Positions 1-5,278 of a stretch of DNA of 8,573 nt are shown one piece after another. A program made the translations under genes and the position numbers. Within the stretch, counting starts at the first letter, position 1. Every line of letters starts with the position of its first letter. Below the pieces are notes generated by a model. That model had not been told where the DNA came from. It was given only the letters and a program-made list of their open reading frames with translations, and ran no database searches. The stretch comes from Lachnospiraceae bacterium (GTDB lineage: Bacteria; Bacillota; Clostridia; Lachnospirales; Lachnospiraceae), in NCBI GenBank assembly GCA_900759225.1, contig CAAEUM010000033.1, positions 1 through 8,573 on the forward strand. The letters run 5' to 3'.

Positions 1-144
1 ATTCGTAGCTGCCGCATTTTCCATTGTAATAGCAAGGCCCACAGGCAGTACAAAAAAACATGCAAGGAATAAAAGAGCGATCGCCCACAGGCGGCGTTTT
101 AAATCCTCCTGCTGCAGCTTAAAAAACCAGCTTTTTAATGTCAT
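1..144 (-). CDS. ABC transporter permease, N-terminal part (runs off the window)
   Basis: Only the first 48 codons are present; the gene continues beyond position 1. The protein begins MTLKSWFFKLQQEDLKRRLW and goes straight into a hydrophobic stretch (about residues 19-40, AIALLFLACFFVLPVGLAIT) that looks like the first membrane helix, with positive residues just before it, suggesting an inside N-terminus. The ATG at 144-142 is preceded by a strong GGAGGT site (rc of 152-158) seven bases upstream. That site lies inside the last codons of the ATPase gene, and the two frames overlap by 26 bp, which suggests translational coupling. The position after a GntR regulator and an ABC ATPase makes it the membrane partner of that ATPase. 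The exporter-type role is inferred from context; the substrate is unknown. Confidence 0.72.
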   Translation of the reverse strand, partial: MTLKSWFFKLQQEDLKRRLWAIALLFLACFFVLPVGLAITMENAAATN

Positions 145-1018
145 ATCCGGCCACCTCCGTTTCACTGATAAAAATCTCCTCCAGAGAAAGAGGGATACAT
201 TCATAGAATACAGGGTGATAGGAAGCGATCACTGTCTCTATCGTTTCCCTTGCCCCCCGCACTGTCAGGGTGAGCAGGCGTCCCCGTTCCTCCGTTTTTA
301 AGATCTCAAGCCCCAACAGCTGCTCTGCCTTCATCCCTGCCGGCAGCACGCACTGGAGCTTATGGATATTCAGCTTCATTTCATCCAGATCCTTTGACAG
401 CAGGATACCCCCCTTATGCAGAAGGCCTACATGGTCACAGATATCCTCCAGCTCCCTCAGGTTGTGGGAGGCAATGATAGGAGTTAAATTCCTATCCTCC
501 ATGTCCGCTGCAAAAATACTTTTTACTGCCTGGCGCATAACCGGGTCAAGACCGTCAAAGGTTTCGTCGCAAAAAAGGTAATCTGTGTTAGCGCAGACGC
601 CGCAGATAACGGAGACCTGCTTTTTCATACCCTTGGAAAAGGTATGGATCTTTCTTTTTTCATCCAGTCCAAAGCTGTCCATCAGCTTGTGGAACCGCTG
701 TACATCAAAGCCTTCATACACCTTTTTATAAAATCCCATCATTTCCTCAGGTGTTGCATTACTAAAGAAGAACTGCTCATCAGAAATATAAAAGAAACGC
801 CGCTTTGAGGCCTCATCCTCGAATATCTCTCTTCCATCTATGGTAATGCGGCCTTCATCCGGCTTCAGCACACCGCTTGCCAGACGCAGAAATGTAGATT
901 TGCCTGCACCATTGGTTCCAATGAGACCAAATACACTTCCATCTTTAATGGTAGCGTTTATATGATCCACTGCCACGATCTCATCAAACCGCTTTGTAAG
1001 ATTTACAGCTTCAATCAT
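119..1018 (-). CDS. ABC transporter ATP-binding protein (BcrA/YtrB-like exporter ATPase)
   Basis: This 299-residue cytoplasmic ATPase should power the membrane partner that starts at 144. It shows the full set of nucleotide-binding motifs in order: Walker A GTNGAGKST (residues 34-42), a Q-loop at SDEQ (79-82), a degenerate signature FSKGMKKQ (127-134) instead of LSGGQ, Walker B LFCDE (148-152, catalytic E152), D-loop GLDP (156-159) and the switch histidine ASHN (H185). The KGM-type signature and the roughly 80-residue C-terminal extension are usual for single-domain ATPases of GntR-controlled exporters resembling BcrA or YtrB. The start at 1018 overlaps the GntR stop by 8 bp and has a GGGGGAG site (rc of 1025-1031) six bases upstream, so the three genes read as one coupled operon. 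Such systems are often linked to wall-antibiotic or peptide stress, but nothing here identifies the substrate. Confidence 0.93.
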   Translation of the reverse strand: MIEAVNLTKRFDEIVAVDHINATIKDGSVFGLIGTNGAGKSTFLRLASGVLKPDEGRITIDGREIFEDEASKRRFFYISDEQFFFSNATPEEMMGFYKKVYEGFDVQRFHKLMDSFGLDEKRKIHTFSKGMKKQVSVICGVCANTDYLFCDETFDGLDPVMRQAVKSIFAADMEDRNLTPIIASHNLRELEDICDHVGLLHKGGILLSKDLDEMKLNIHKLQCVLPAGMKAEQLLGLEILKTEERGRLLTLTVRGARETIETVIASYHPVFYECIPLSLEEIFISETEVAGYDIKKLVF

Positions 1019-1403
1019 CTTTCTCTCCCCCTTCTCCTTTCATCCTCTGTTCCATACTGTAAATGCGCTCAGCCATCTCCTCTTTCTCTGCTCCCAGGAA
1101 AAAGCCACGCTTTACAGCTGCATCAAATTCTTTTTCCCACTCTGCCTTCTGTTTTTGGCGGATACGGCCATAATCTGACACAAAGCTTCCTTTCCCCTTA
1201 ACCGAATAAATATATCCCTGACGCTCCAGCTCTCCGTAGGCCCTCTGGATCGTATTAGGATTAATGGCCAGCTCTGTGGCCAGGCTGCGCACAGAAGGCA
1301 GCTGTGCTTCCTCGGGCAGCACGCCCTTAAGCATCAGCTCCTGGAACCGCTCCGTAATCTGCTCATACAGTGGGCGCCGGTCCTTATAGTCCAGTACGAT
1401 CAT
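1011..1403 (-). CDS. GntR-family transcriptional regulator, YtrA subfamily
   Basis: A 130-residue DNA-binding protein. The N-terminal winged helix-turn-helix (about residues 10-75) has the GntR pattern: PLYEQITERF, then LPSVRSLATELAINPNTIQR with the recognition helix, then GYIYSVKGKGSFV forming the wing. Only about 50 residues follow, mostly a charged helix. This short tail, with no ligand-binding FCD or UTRA domain, is what defines the YtrA subfamily, whose members usually repress a neighbouring ABC transporter operon. I chose the ATG at 1403 because AGGAGGG (rc of 1410-1416) sits six bases upstream; the frame stays open to 1478, but that extension would run through the promoter and operator. 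The gene overlaps the ATPase start by 8 bp. The palindrome in its promoter suggests it represses its own operon. The inducer is unknown. Confidence 0.93.
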   Translation of the reverse strand: MIVLDYKDRRPLYEQITERFQELMLKGVLPEEAQLPSVRSLATELAINPNTIQRAYGELERQGYIYSVKGKGSFVSDYGRIRQKQKAEWEKEFDAAVKRGFFLGAEKEEMAERIYSMEQRMKGEGGEKDD

Positions 1404-1435
1404 TTTCTGCCCTCCTATCCTGTATTTCATGATGC

Positions 1436-1467
1436 CTGTACTAACCGTATTAATTATATTAGTACAG
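1436..1467. promoter_or_regulatory. Candidate operator for the GntR/YtrA-type regulator
   Basis: A perfect 9-bp inverted repeat, CTGTACTAA (1436-1444) and TTAGTACAG (1459-1467), is separated by 14 bp. Inside it is a tighter near-palindrome at 1447-1465, with half-sites GTATTAAT and ATTAGTAC (one mismatched pair) around a 3-bp centre. The arms enclose a TATAAT -10 candidate (rc of 1453-1458). A dimer bound here would block polymerase, which fits autorepression by the adjacent GntR gene. The pattern is seen directly; the assignment to this protein is inferred. Confidence 0.65.
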
Positions 1468-1509
1468 TTTTGATACACTCAGTATAACCTGACCGTTTCG
1501 AAACTGCAA
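1453..1509 (-). promoter_or_regulatory. Promoter region of the GntR-ABC operon (two candidates)
   Basis: Candidate A is TTGCAG (rc of 1504-1509), a 17-bp spacer, then TATACT (rc of 1481-1486). Candidate B is an exact TATAAT (rc of 1453-1458) with only a poor -35 (CTGAGT or TGAGTG, 17-18 bp upstream). A would place the operator just downstream of the start point; B would place the -10 inside it. Both fit repression. A 10-bp palindrome GTTTCGAAAC (1495-1504) lies in the spacer of candidate A. I cannot choose between them from sequence alone. Confidence 0.5.
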
Positions 1510-1583
1510 TTGAATCTTTCTTACGGTTTTCTGAACACCTAGAGCAGCGGACAAAAGCGCCGCACCCCTTCATAATGCAAAAA

Positions 1584-1611
1584 TCCCCTGGAAGAAGACA
1601 CTTCCAGGGGA
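1584..1611 (-). terminator. Intrinsic terminator of pckA
   Basis: A perfect 11-bp stem, CCCCTGGAAG plus one A-T pair, closes a 6-base loop and is followed on the minus strand by ATTTTTG. It begins about 35 bp after the pckA stop. The A-rich sequence on the other side (1611-1620) gives no good U-tail for plus-strand transcription, so it works mainly in the pckA direction and insulates the GntR operon from pckA. Confidence 0.9.
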
Positions 1612-1645
1612 AAATAAAATACAATATTTAATTGAGCTTGCTGTA

Positions 1646-3244
1646 TTAGTCAGCCTTTGGGCCAGCCTCAGCAATGTTCTTTGGCATATTCGGATACTTG
1701 GATGCGAAGTTGTCAGCAAACATCTTTGCAAGCTTCTTAGCCTGTGCATCATAAGCAGCCTTATCTTCCCATGTATCACGTGGATTCATGATCTCACTTG
1801 GTACATTCGGGCAGCTCTGAGGTACATCCAGGTTGAATACGTCATCATGCTTATACTCAACATTATCAAAGTCACCGTTTAATGCAGCAGTTACCATTGC
1901 ACGGGTGTATTTCAGTTTCATACGGCTTCCCAGCTTGCCTTCGCCTGATGCAGGGCCGCCGGTCCATCCTGTGTTAACCAGGTAAACCTTTGTGTTGTAC
2001 TTCTCAATCTTCTCACCCAGCATATTTGCATATACAGATGGATCCATTGGCATAAATGGCTCGCCAAAGAGTGTAGAGAAGGTTGGCTGCGGCTCGGTGA
2101 TTCCGCGCTCTGTACCAGCTAACTTGGAAGTAAAGCCAGTTACAAAGTGATACATAGCTGCGTTCTCATCCAGTCTGCTGATCGGAGGCAGTACGCCGAA
2201 TGCATCTGCTGTCAGGAAGATAACTACCTTTGGAATTCCGCCTACGCCTGGGATCTGTGCGTTGGAGATATAGTTTACAGGGTATCCAACACGTGTATTC
2301 TCTGTAAGGCTTCCGTCAAAGAAATCAAACTCTCTTGTTTCCGGATCCATAACTACGTTCTCAACAAGGCTTCCGAAACGGATCGCGTTGTAAATCTCCG
2401 GCTCACCTTCCGGATCAAGGTTGATACACTTAGCGTAGCATCCGCCCTCGAAGTTGAAAATTCCATGCTCAGACCAGCCATGCTCATCATCACCGATCAG
2501 ACGGCGGTTAGGGTCAGCAGACAGGGTTGTCTTTCCAGTTCCGGACAGACCGAAGAATACAGCAGTCTCATGTGTTTCCGGATCCATGTTTGCGGAGCAG
2601 TGCATTGGAAGCACGTTCTCCTTTGGCATCAGATAGTTCATTACAGAGAATACGCTCTTCTTGATCTCGCCAGCGTACTGGGAACCTGCAATGATAACTT
2701 CCTTTGCTTCATAATCTACAATAATTGCTGCCTCAGAGTGAACACCGTCAATCTCAGGTATGCACTTAAAGCCTGGTGCTGCGATAATGGTGAAGTCAGC
2801 CTCACCGTAGTTTGCCAGCTCTTCCTCAGTCGGACGGATCAGCAGCTGATGAATAAACAGGTTCTGGCTTGCCAGCTCGTTTACAATACGGAACTTCTTT
2901 GTGCAGGCCGGATCTGCTCCTGCCATACCATCAAAAATAAAGATCTCACGATTCTGAAGATATGCAACCATCTTTGCACGGATCGCATCGTATTTCTCCT
3001 TGGAGATCGGACGGTTTACCTTGCCCCATGCGATCTCGTCATGAACAGCCGGAGTATCAACAATAAACTTGTCCTGTGGGGAACGACCTGTATACTTTCC
3101 AGTTGTAACTACCAGTGCTCCTGTATTGCTTAAAGTTCCTTCTCCTCTGCGCAGAGCTGCTTCTGTTAACTGTGCAGGGGTCAGATTGCGGTAAACTGCT
3201 GTCGGATTAATAATTCCTAATTTTTCCAGACCATATGTTTCCAT
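1646..3244 (-). CDS. pckA: Phosphoenolpyruvate carboxykinase (ATP)
   Basis: This 532-residue cytosolic enzyme (EC 4.1.1.49) interconverts oxaloacetate plus ATP with phosphoenolpyruvate, CO2 and ADP. It serves gluconeogenesis, or in fermenting anaerobes can run in the CO2-fixing, ATP-yielding direction toward succinate. The length and motifs are those of the ATP-dependent family. There is a substrate-binding arginine in TGRSPQDKF (R54), a Y190/K196 pair in SQYAGEIKKS, and a metal-binding histidine in PMHCSANM (H215). The phosphate loop is GLSGTGKTT (232-240, K238), followed by the kinase-2 aspartates GDDEHGWSE (D252/D253) and R318 in TENTRVGYP. No key residue is missing. The ATG at 3244 has AGGAGGT (rc of 3252-3258) seven bases upstream. 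The gene is monocistronic, with its own promoter and terminator. Confidence 0.98.
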   Translation of the reverse strand: METYGLEKLGIINPTAVYRNLTPAQLTEAALRRGEGTLSNTGALVVTTGKYTGRSPQDKFIVDTPAVHDEIAWGKVNRPISKEKYDAIRAKMVAYLQNREIFIFDGMAGADPACTKKFRIVNELASQNLFIHQLLIRPTEEELANYGEADFTIIAAPGFKCIPEIDGVHSEAAIIVDYEAKEVIIAGSQYAGEIKKSVFSVMNYLMPKENVLPMHCSANMDPETHETAVFFGLSGTGKTTLSADPNRRLIGDDEHGWSEHGIFNFEGGCYAKCINLDPEGEPEIYNAIRFGSLVENVVMDPETREFDFFDGSLTENTRVGYPVNYISNAQIPGVGGIPKVVIFLTADAFGVLPPISRLDENAAMYHFVTGFTSKLAGTERGITEPQPTFSTLFGEPFMPMDPSVYANMLGEKIEKYNTKVYLVNTGWTGGPASGEGKLGSRMKLKYTRAMVTAALNGDFDNVEYKHDDVFNLDVPQSCPNVPSEIMNPRDTWEDKAAYDAQAKKLAKMFADNFASKYPNMPKNIAEAGPKAD

Positions 3245-3287
3245 AAATATTACCTCCTGTAGGAATGAGATGTGATAAAAAGTGTGC

Positions 3288-3301
3288 CGGTTATAAAACC
3301 G
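3288..3301. repeat. Small inverted repeat in the pckA leader
   Basis: CGGTT and AACCG (5-bp arms, 4-base loop) fall at the very start of the predicted pckA transcript, just downstream of the -10 box. As RNA it would form a short 5' hairpin that could stabilise the message; as DNA it could be an operator half-pair. The pattern is short and its role is only a guess. Confidence 0.35.
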
Positions 3302-3312
3302 AACTTGTACAT

Positions 3313-3341
3313 ATTATCTCACCTAATTGTTAAAAAGTCAA
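3313..3341 (-). promoter_or_regulatory. pckA promoter
   Basis: On the minus strand TTGACT (rc of 3336-3341), a 17-bp spacer and GATAAT (rc of 3313-3318) make a near-consensus vegetative promoter. Transcription should begin near 3305, giving a leader of about 60 bases before the ATG at 3244. It is the best match in this intergenic region. Confidence 0.82.
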
Positions 3342-3386
3342 CGATTCCCTGCATAATTTATCCATTTTTTATATATTCGTTTCGGG

Positions 3387-3400
3387 TTCGCATTTGCGAA
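3387..3400. promoter_or_regulatory. Palindrome upstream of the pckA promoter (possible regulator site)
   Basis: TTCGCA and TGCGAA (6-bp arms, 2-bp centre) lie about 46 bp upstream of the -35 box. A wider ATTCG...CGAAT pair (3375-3379 and 3397-3401) surrounds it. The symmetry and position fit a transcription-factor site, possibly an activator. I do not recognise the motif. It is also only about 10 bp beyond the T-tract of the preceding terminator, so it could be incidental. Confidence 0.35.
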
Positions 3401-3410
3401 TTTTTGAGAT

Positions 3411-3466
3411 GAAAAATACCTCCCTGCAGTTCCCGTTCCGATCGCCGGTTTCTTCCTGCAGGGAGG
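3411..3466 (-). terminator. Intrinsic terminator of the DUF386 gene, with a large loop
   Basis: A perfect 11-bp stem, CCTCCCTGCAG (rc of 3456-3466) with CTGCAGGGAGG (rc of 3419-3429), is followed on the minus strand by TATTTTTC. It starts about 70 bp after the DUF386 stop. The 26-base loop is unusually long and contains a weak secondary pairing (CCG with CGG). It should separate this gene from pckA. Confidence 0.82.
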
Positions 3467-3537
3467 CAATTTCTTCCATTATTTTAACTGCTGATGAACG
3501 TTTTCAAAAATGCTGAGATGCCCTTTTCAGCCAGTTA

Positions 3538-4002
3538 TTAGTCCTCTTTGATTTTTACAATTACCTTTTTGATCGGAGCAGGCTGTCCGTTGGCTGCCTT
3601 TGGCTTATGAGCATCCCATGGCTGGAAGATAACATACTGTCCTGCTTTGACCTCCATCTGAAGGCCAGGAGTGGAATTCTCATAGAATACAACATCCTTG
3701 TCAGGATTATAAGGGGTCTTTACAACCATCTCATGAGTTGGAGCGTAGGTCATGATCTCGCTTCCCTCAATTACATACTGAATATCCGTGTAATGCTCAT
3801 GTGCCTCATACTTTGCCTCTTCCCATGGGATCGTAGTATACTCAGCTACGTTGGCATATACCTCTGTGCCGTCGATCTCATGCTTTCCAGGCTCCAGTGC
3901 TGCCAGGTCTGTATTCTGTAAAAAGTCTACAGCCTTTGCATATCTTCCGTTCACTCCTAAATTTCTGTAAAAGTCCAGGTTCTTTTTCTCATCAAAAATC
4001 AT
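3538..4002 (-). CDS. YhcH/YjgK/YiaL (DUF386) family protein, probable sugar anomerase or isomerase
   Basis: A 154-residue soluble single-domain cupin-fold protein, the full usual length of the family (about 150). Family hallmarks are visible: YEAHEHYTDIQYVIEG (about 65-80), carrying the metal-site H68, E69, H70 and D73 region, and FQPWDAHKP (126-134) with H132. Characterised relatives act on sialic acid or sugar-acid anomers (for example E. coli NanQ/YhcH) or sit in carbohydrate operons. Here no sugar gene is adjacent, so the substrate cannot be deduced. The ATG at 4002 has AAGGAGAGG (rc of 4009-4017) six bases upstream. The gene has its own promoter (4063-4092) and terminator (3411-3466) and appears to be transcribed alone. 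I am sure of the family and unsure of the reaction. Confidence 0.9.
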   Translation of the reverse strand: MIFDEKKNLDFYRNLGVNGRYAKAVDFLQNTDLAALEPGKHEIDGTEVYANVAEYTTIPWEEAKYEAHEHYTDIQYVIEGSEIMTYAPTHEMVVKTPYNPDKDVVFYENSTPGLQMEVKAGQYVIFQPWDAHKPKAANGQPAPIKKVIVKIKED

Positions 4003-4062
4003 GTTTTTCCTCTCCTTTTAAGTAAATTCTGCATCCCTTCATAATTTGTGGAACACAGCTTT

Positions 4063-4092
4063 AGTATACACCCAATCCAGGAGGAAACTCAA
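4063..4092 (-). promoter_or_regulatory. Promoter of the DUF386 gene
   Basis: TTGAGT (rc of 4087-4092), an 18-bp spacer and TATACT (rc of 4063-4068) on the minus strand give a reasonable vegetative promoter with a leader of about 55 bases. The -35 box lies about 20 bp from the mobile-like element at 4113-4281, so the element sits immediately upstream of this promoter without breaking it. Confidence 0.65.
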
Positions 4093-4141
4093 TGCTTTTT
4101 TGAACTGATACCCGGAAACTAGTAACAGTTCAGCCGTGCAT

Positions 4142-4170
4142 CTTCTTGCCCGCTTACAGCGGACAAGAAG
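4142..4170. repeat. Hairpin A of the element
   Basis: CTTCTTGCCCGC (4142-4153) pairs with GCGGACAAGAAG (4159-4170) around a 5-base loop. Eleven of twelve pairs are Watson-Crick. The remaining position is a C-A mismatch in plus-strand RNA but a G-U wobble in minus-strand RNA, the direction in which neighbouring genes are transcribed. Confidence 0.8.
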
Positions 4171-4189
4171 CATCGGGCGTCCGCCCTAT

Positions 4190-4255
4190 GAAGATTTAGG
4201 CAGTAAAACGCTTATGAAAGCAAGCTTTCAACGCTGTTTTACTGCCTAAATCTTC
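4190..4255. repeat. Hairpin C of the element, 20-bp perfect stem
   Basis: The arms at 4190-4209 and 4236-4255 are exact reverse complements over 20 bp (GAAGATTTAGGCAGTAAAAC). The stem continues with interruptions into TGAAAGC (4215-4221) and GCTTTCA (4224-4230) around a 2-base tip. No U-tract follows it on either strand, so it is not a standard intrinsic terminator, though it could still end or protect the hydrolase transcript. Confidence 0.9.
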
Positions 4256-4278
4256 GCATGTCTGAACTGTTACGGAAA

Positions 4279-5112
4279 CTAACGGAAAAACTCATGTCCG
4301 TCATGAGCAAAGAGATAGGTGAGGTTTCCGTCAAACCAGGAGGCCTTGGTTCCTGATCCCTTTCGGTTCATAAAGTAAAGGGCACCGTTGGAATAATCTT
4401 CTCCGTCCAGAGCCCGGTCTACTGCTTCGATGGTTTCTGCCGTCACCTTAACCGTATTGATCCTGCCGTTGGATACAGGCTGGAACTGGGAGGGCTGATA
4501 TACAACCGCCTTTACGGTATCAGGAAATTCCTCGGAAAGCACCCGGTTGATGATCACATCCGCCACAAGGATCTTTCCCTTATCGTCGCAGATGCCTGCC
4601 TCCGACTGGACGATCCGCAGAAGTATCTGATAATCCTCGTCCGACATTGGGATCCTCCTGGCCGCCCGGCGCTCCTCCTCCGCCTTTCTTCTGGCTTCCT
4701 GTTCCTGTTTTTCCTTTAAAATCTGTTTCTGCAGCGCTTCTGTCTCAATTTTAGCCTGCGCCTGACGCCTCTGCTGTCTGCGGACATTTTCCTCCAGCAG
4801 TGCGCCGGCTAATTGCTGGCTCTCACTGTCTGTATTTAAAAGTCCCAGCTGTATTCTGGCTTCTTCTGCAAGGATACTTCCCTCCGAGGTTTCCTCCTCA
4901 GGAGGCTCATTGCTCTCTTCCTCTGCTGCCGGGGCCGCAAGGGCATTTTTGCCGCTTCCGCCAAATCCCTGGGCCGAAAATACAGCTACTGCAATAATTA
5001 GCATACCGGCCATAAGGATAGAAGAAGAGCGGTACATTTCTTTCGTGACCTTCACTGCCAGTGATTTTACAAAAAAGAAAACTGACTGAAGGAATGACTG
5101 TAATGTAGGCAT
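4279..5112 (-). CDS. Membrane-anchored SleB-family cell wall hydrolase with coiled coil
   Basis: A 277-residue envelope protein. After a short amphipathic N-terminus comes one hydrophobic helix (about residues 29-50, SSSILMAGMLIIAVAVFSAQ) that should be a signal anchor. An acidic Pro/Glu linker follows, then a strongly charged Gln/Glu/Arg/Lys coiled coil (about 108-153), then the C-terminal Hydrolase_2 domain (about 157-275). That domain matches SleB/CwlJ: RIVQSEAG with the likely catalytic E171, VADVIINRVLSEEFPDTVKA, YQPSQFQPV, and an ending like AHDGHEFF. Family members cleave peptidoglycan, classically spore cortex, but many clostridial paralogues are vegetative. It lacks the N-terminal peptidoglycan-binding repeat of SleB itself. 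I chose the ATG at 5112 because AAGGAG lies five bases upstream; the frame is open to 5166 without a good ribosome site. The WalR-type box in its promoter supports a role in growing walls. Its stop lies in the repeat flanking the mobile-like element. Confidence 0.88.
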   Translation of the reverse strand: MPTLQSFLQSVFFFVKSLAVKVTKEMYRSSSILMAGMLIIAVAVFSAQGFGGSGKNALAAPAAEEESNEPPEEETSEGSILAEEARIQLGLLNTDSESQQLAGALLEENVRRQQRRQAQAKIETEALQKQILKEKQEQEARRKAEEERRAARRIPMSDEDYQILLRIVQSEAGICDDKGKILVADVIINRVLSEEFPDTVKAVVYQPSQFQPVSNGRINTVKVTAETIEAVDRALDGEDYSNGALYFMNRKGSGTKASWFDGNLTYLFAHDGHEFFR

Positions 5113-5117
5113 ACATA

Positions 5118-5123
5118 CTCCTT
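5118..5123 (-). promoter_or_regulatory. Ribosome binding site that fixes the wall-hydrolase start
   Basis: AAGGAG, within a run of A and G on the minus strand, lies five bases before the ATG at 5112. The two upstream in-frame ATGs (5136 and 5166) have nothing comparable, so the shorter 277-residue protein is preferred. Confidence 0.8.
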
Positions 5124-5226
5124 TTTTCCTGGGCATTTTCCAAAAAAGCCCATATGGTTGTAACAATCAGGTTCCAAGCAGGGTTAAGTCCCCACTTTGT
5201 GCACATTTTTCCGGAATGTACGGGTA

Positions 5227-5255
5227 ATTATATGGGATTTCATTTTCTGCGTCAA
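5227..5255 (-). promoter_or_regulatory. Promoter of the wall-hydrolase gene
   Basis: TTGACG (rc of 5250-5255), exactly 17 bp, then a perfect TATAAT (rc of 5227-5232) on the minus strand: one of the two strongest promoters in the window. Transcription should start near 5220, leaving a leader of about 108 bases. I see no recognisable riboswitch in that leader. Confidence 0.88.
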
Positions 5256-5261
5256 CCAAGT

Positions 5262-5278
5262 TTTACATCTTTGTTACA
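5262..5278 (-). promoter_or_regulatory. WalR (YycF)-type binding box
   Basis: The minus strand reads TGTAAC, five bases (AAAGA), then TGTAAA. This fits the published WalR consensus, two TGT(A/T)A(A/T/C) hexamers five bases apart in direct repeat, with no mismatch. It ends six bases before the -35 box, a typical activator position. WalRK regulates wall hydrolases in Bacillus and Staphylococcus, and the gene driven here is a wall hydrolase. The match is seen directly; binding is inferred. Confidence 0.7.

Larger units (their letters stand above)
4113..4281. mobile_element. MITE-like non-coding element with terminal inverted repeats and flanking direct repeats
   Basis: The core is 152 bp (4122-4273). 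It begins GTAACAGTTCAG (4122-4133) and ends with the exact reverse complement CTGAACTGTTAC (4262-4273). It is bordered by GGAAACTA on both sides (4114-4121 and 4274-4281; nine bases if the preceding C is counted), as a target-site duplication would be. No frame encodes a protein, so it would be non-autonomous. Inside are three further hairpins: 4142-4170, 4175-4186 and 4190-4255. Its right-hand flanking repeat contains the TAG stop (4279-4281) of the wall hydrolase. Removing the core plus one flanking copy leaves that gene's end unchanged. A caveat is that similarity continues outside the left repeat (see 4101-4111). The structure is seen directly; mobility is inferred. Confidence 0.7.

Noticed and set aside
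2147..3133. Long 328-codon open frame on the plus strand opposite pckA
   Set aside because: It is antisense to the conserved pckA codons, has no ribosome site or recognisable domain, and is rich in Cys and Ser, as expected from a mirrored frame of a codon-biased gene.
3492..3508. Possible CcpA (cre) site, TGAAAACGTTCATCA on the minus strand
   Set aside because: The left half fits, but the right half does not meet the consensus, and it lies between the DUF386 stop and its terminator, about 150 bp upstream of the pckA promoter.
4190..4255. Element hairpin C as an ordinary Rho-independent terminator
   Set aside because: The stem is strong but no run of T follows it on either strand, so the standard mechanism is not supported.
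4907..5206. 99-codon frame overlapping the start of the wall hydrolase
   Set aside because: It is out of frame with the hydrolase, ends inside it and shows no family resemblance; the hydrolase frame has the ribosome site and the domain.
5113..5220. Riboswitch in the roughly 108-base leader of the wall-hydrolase gene
   Set aside because: I could see only weak short pairings (for example GGGC with GCCC) and none of the conserved cores I know.
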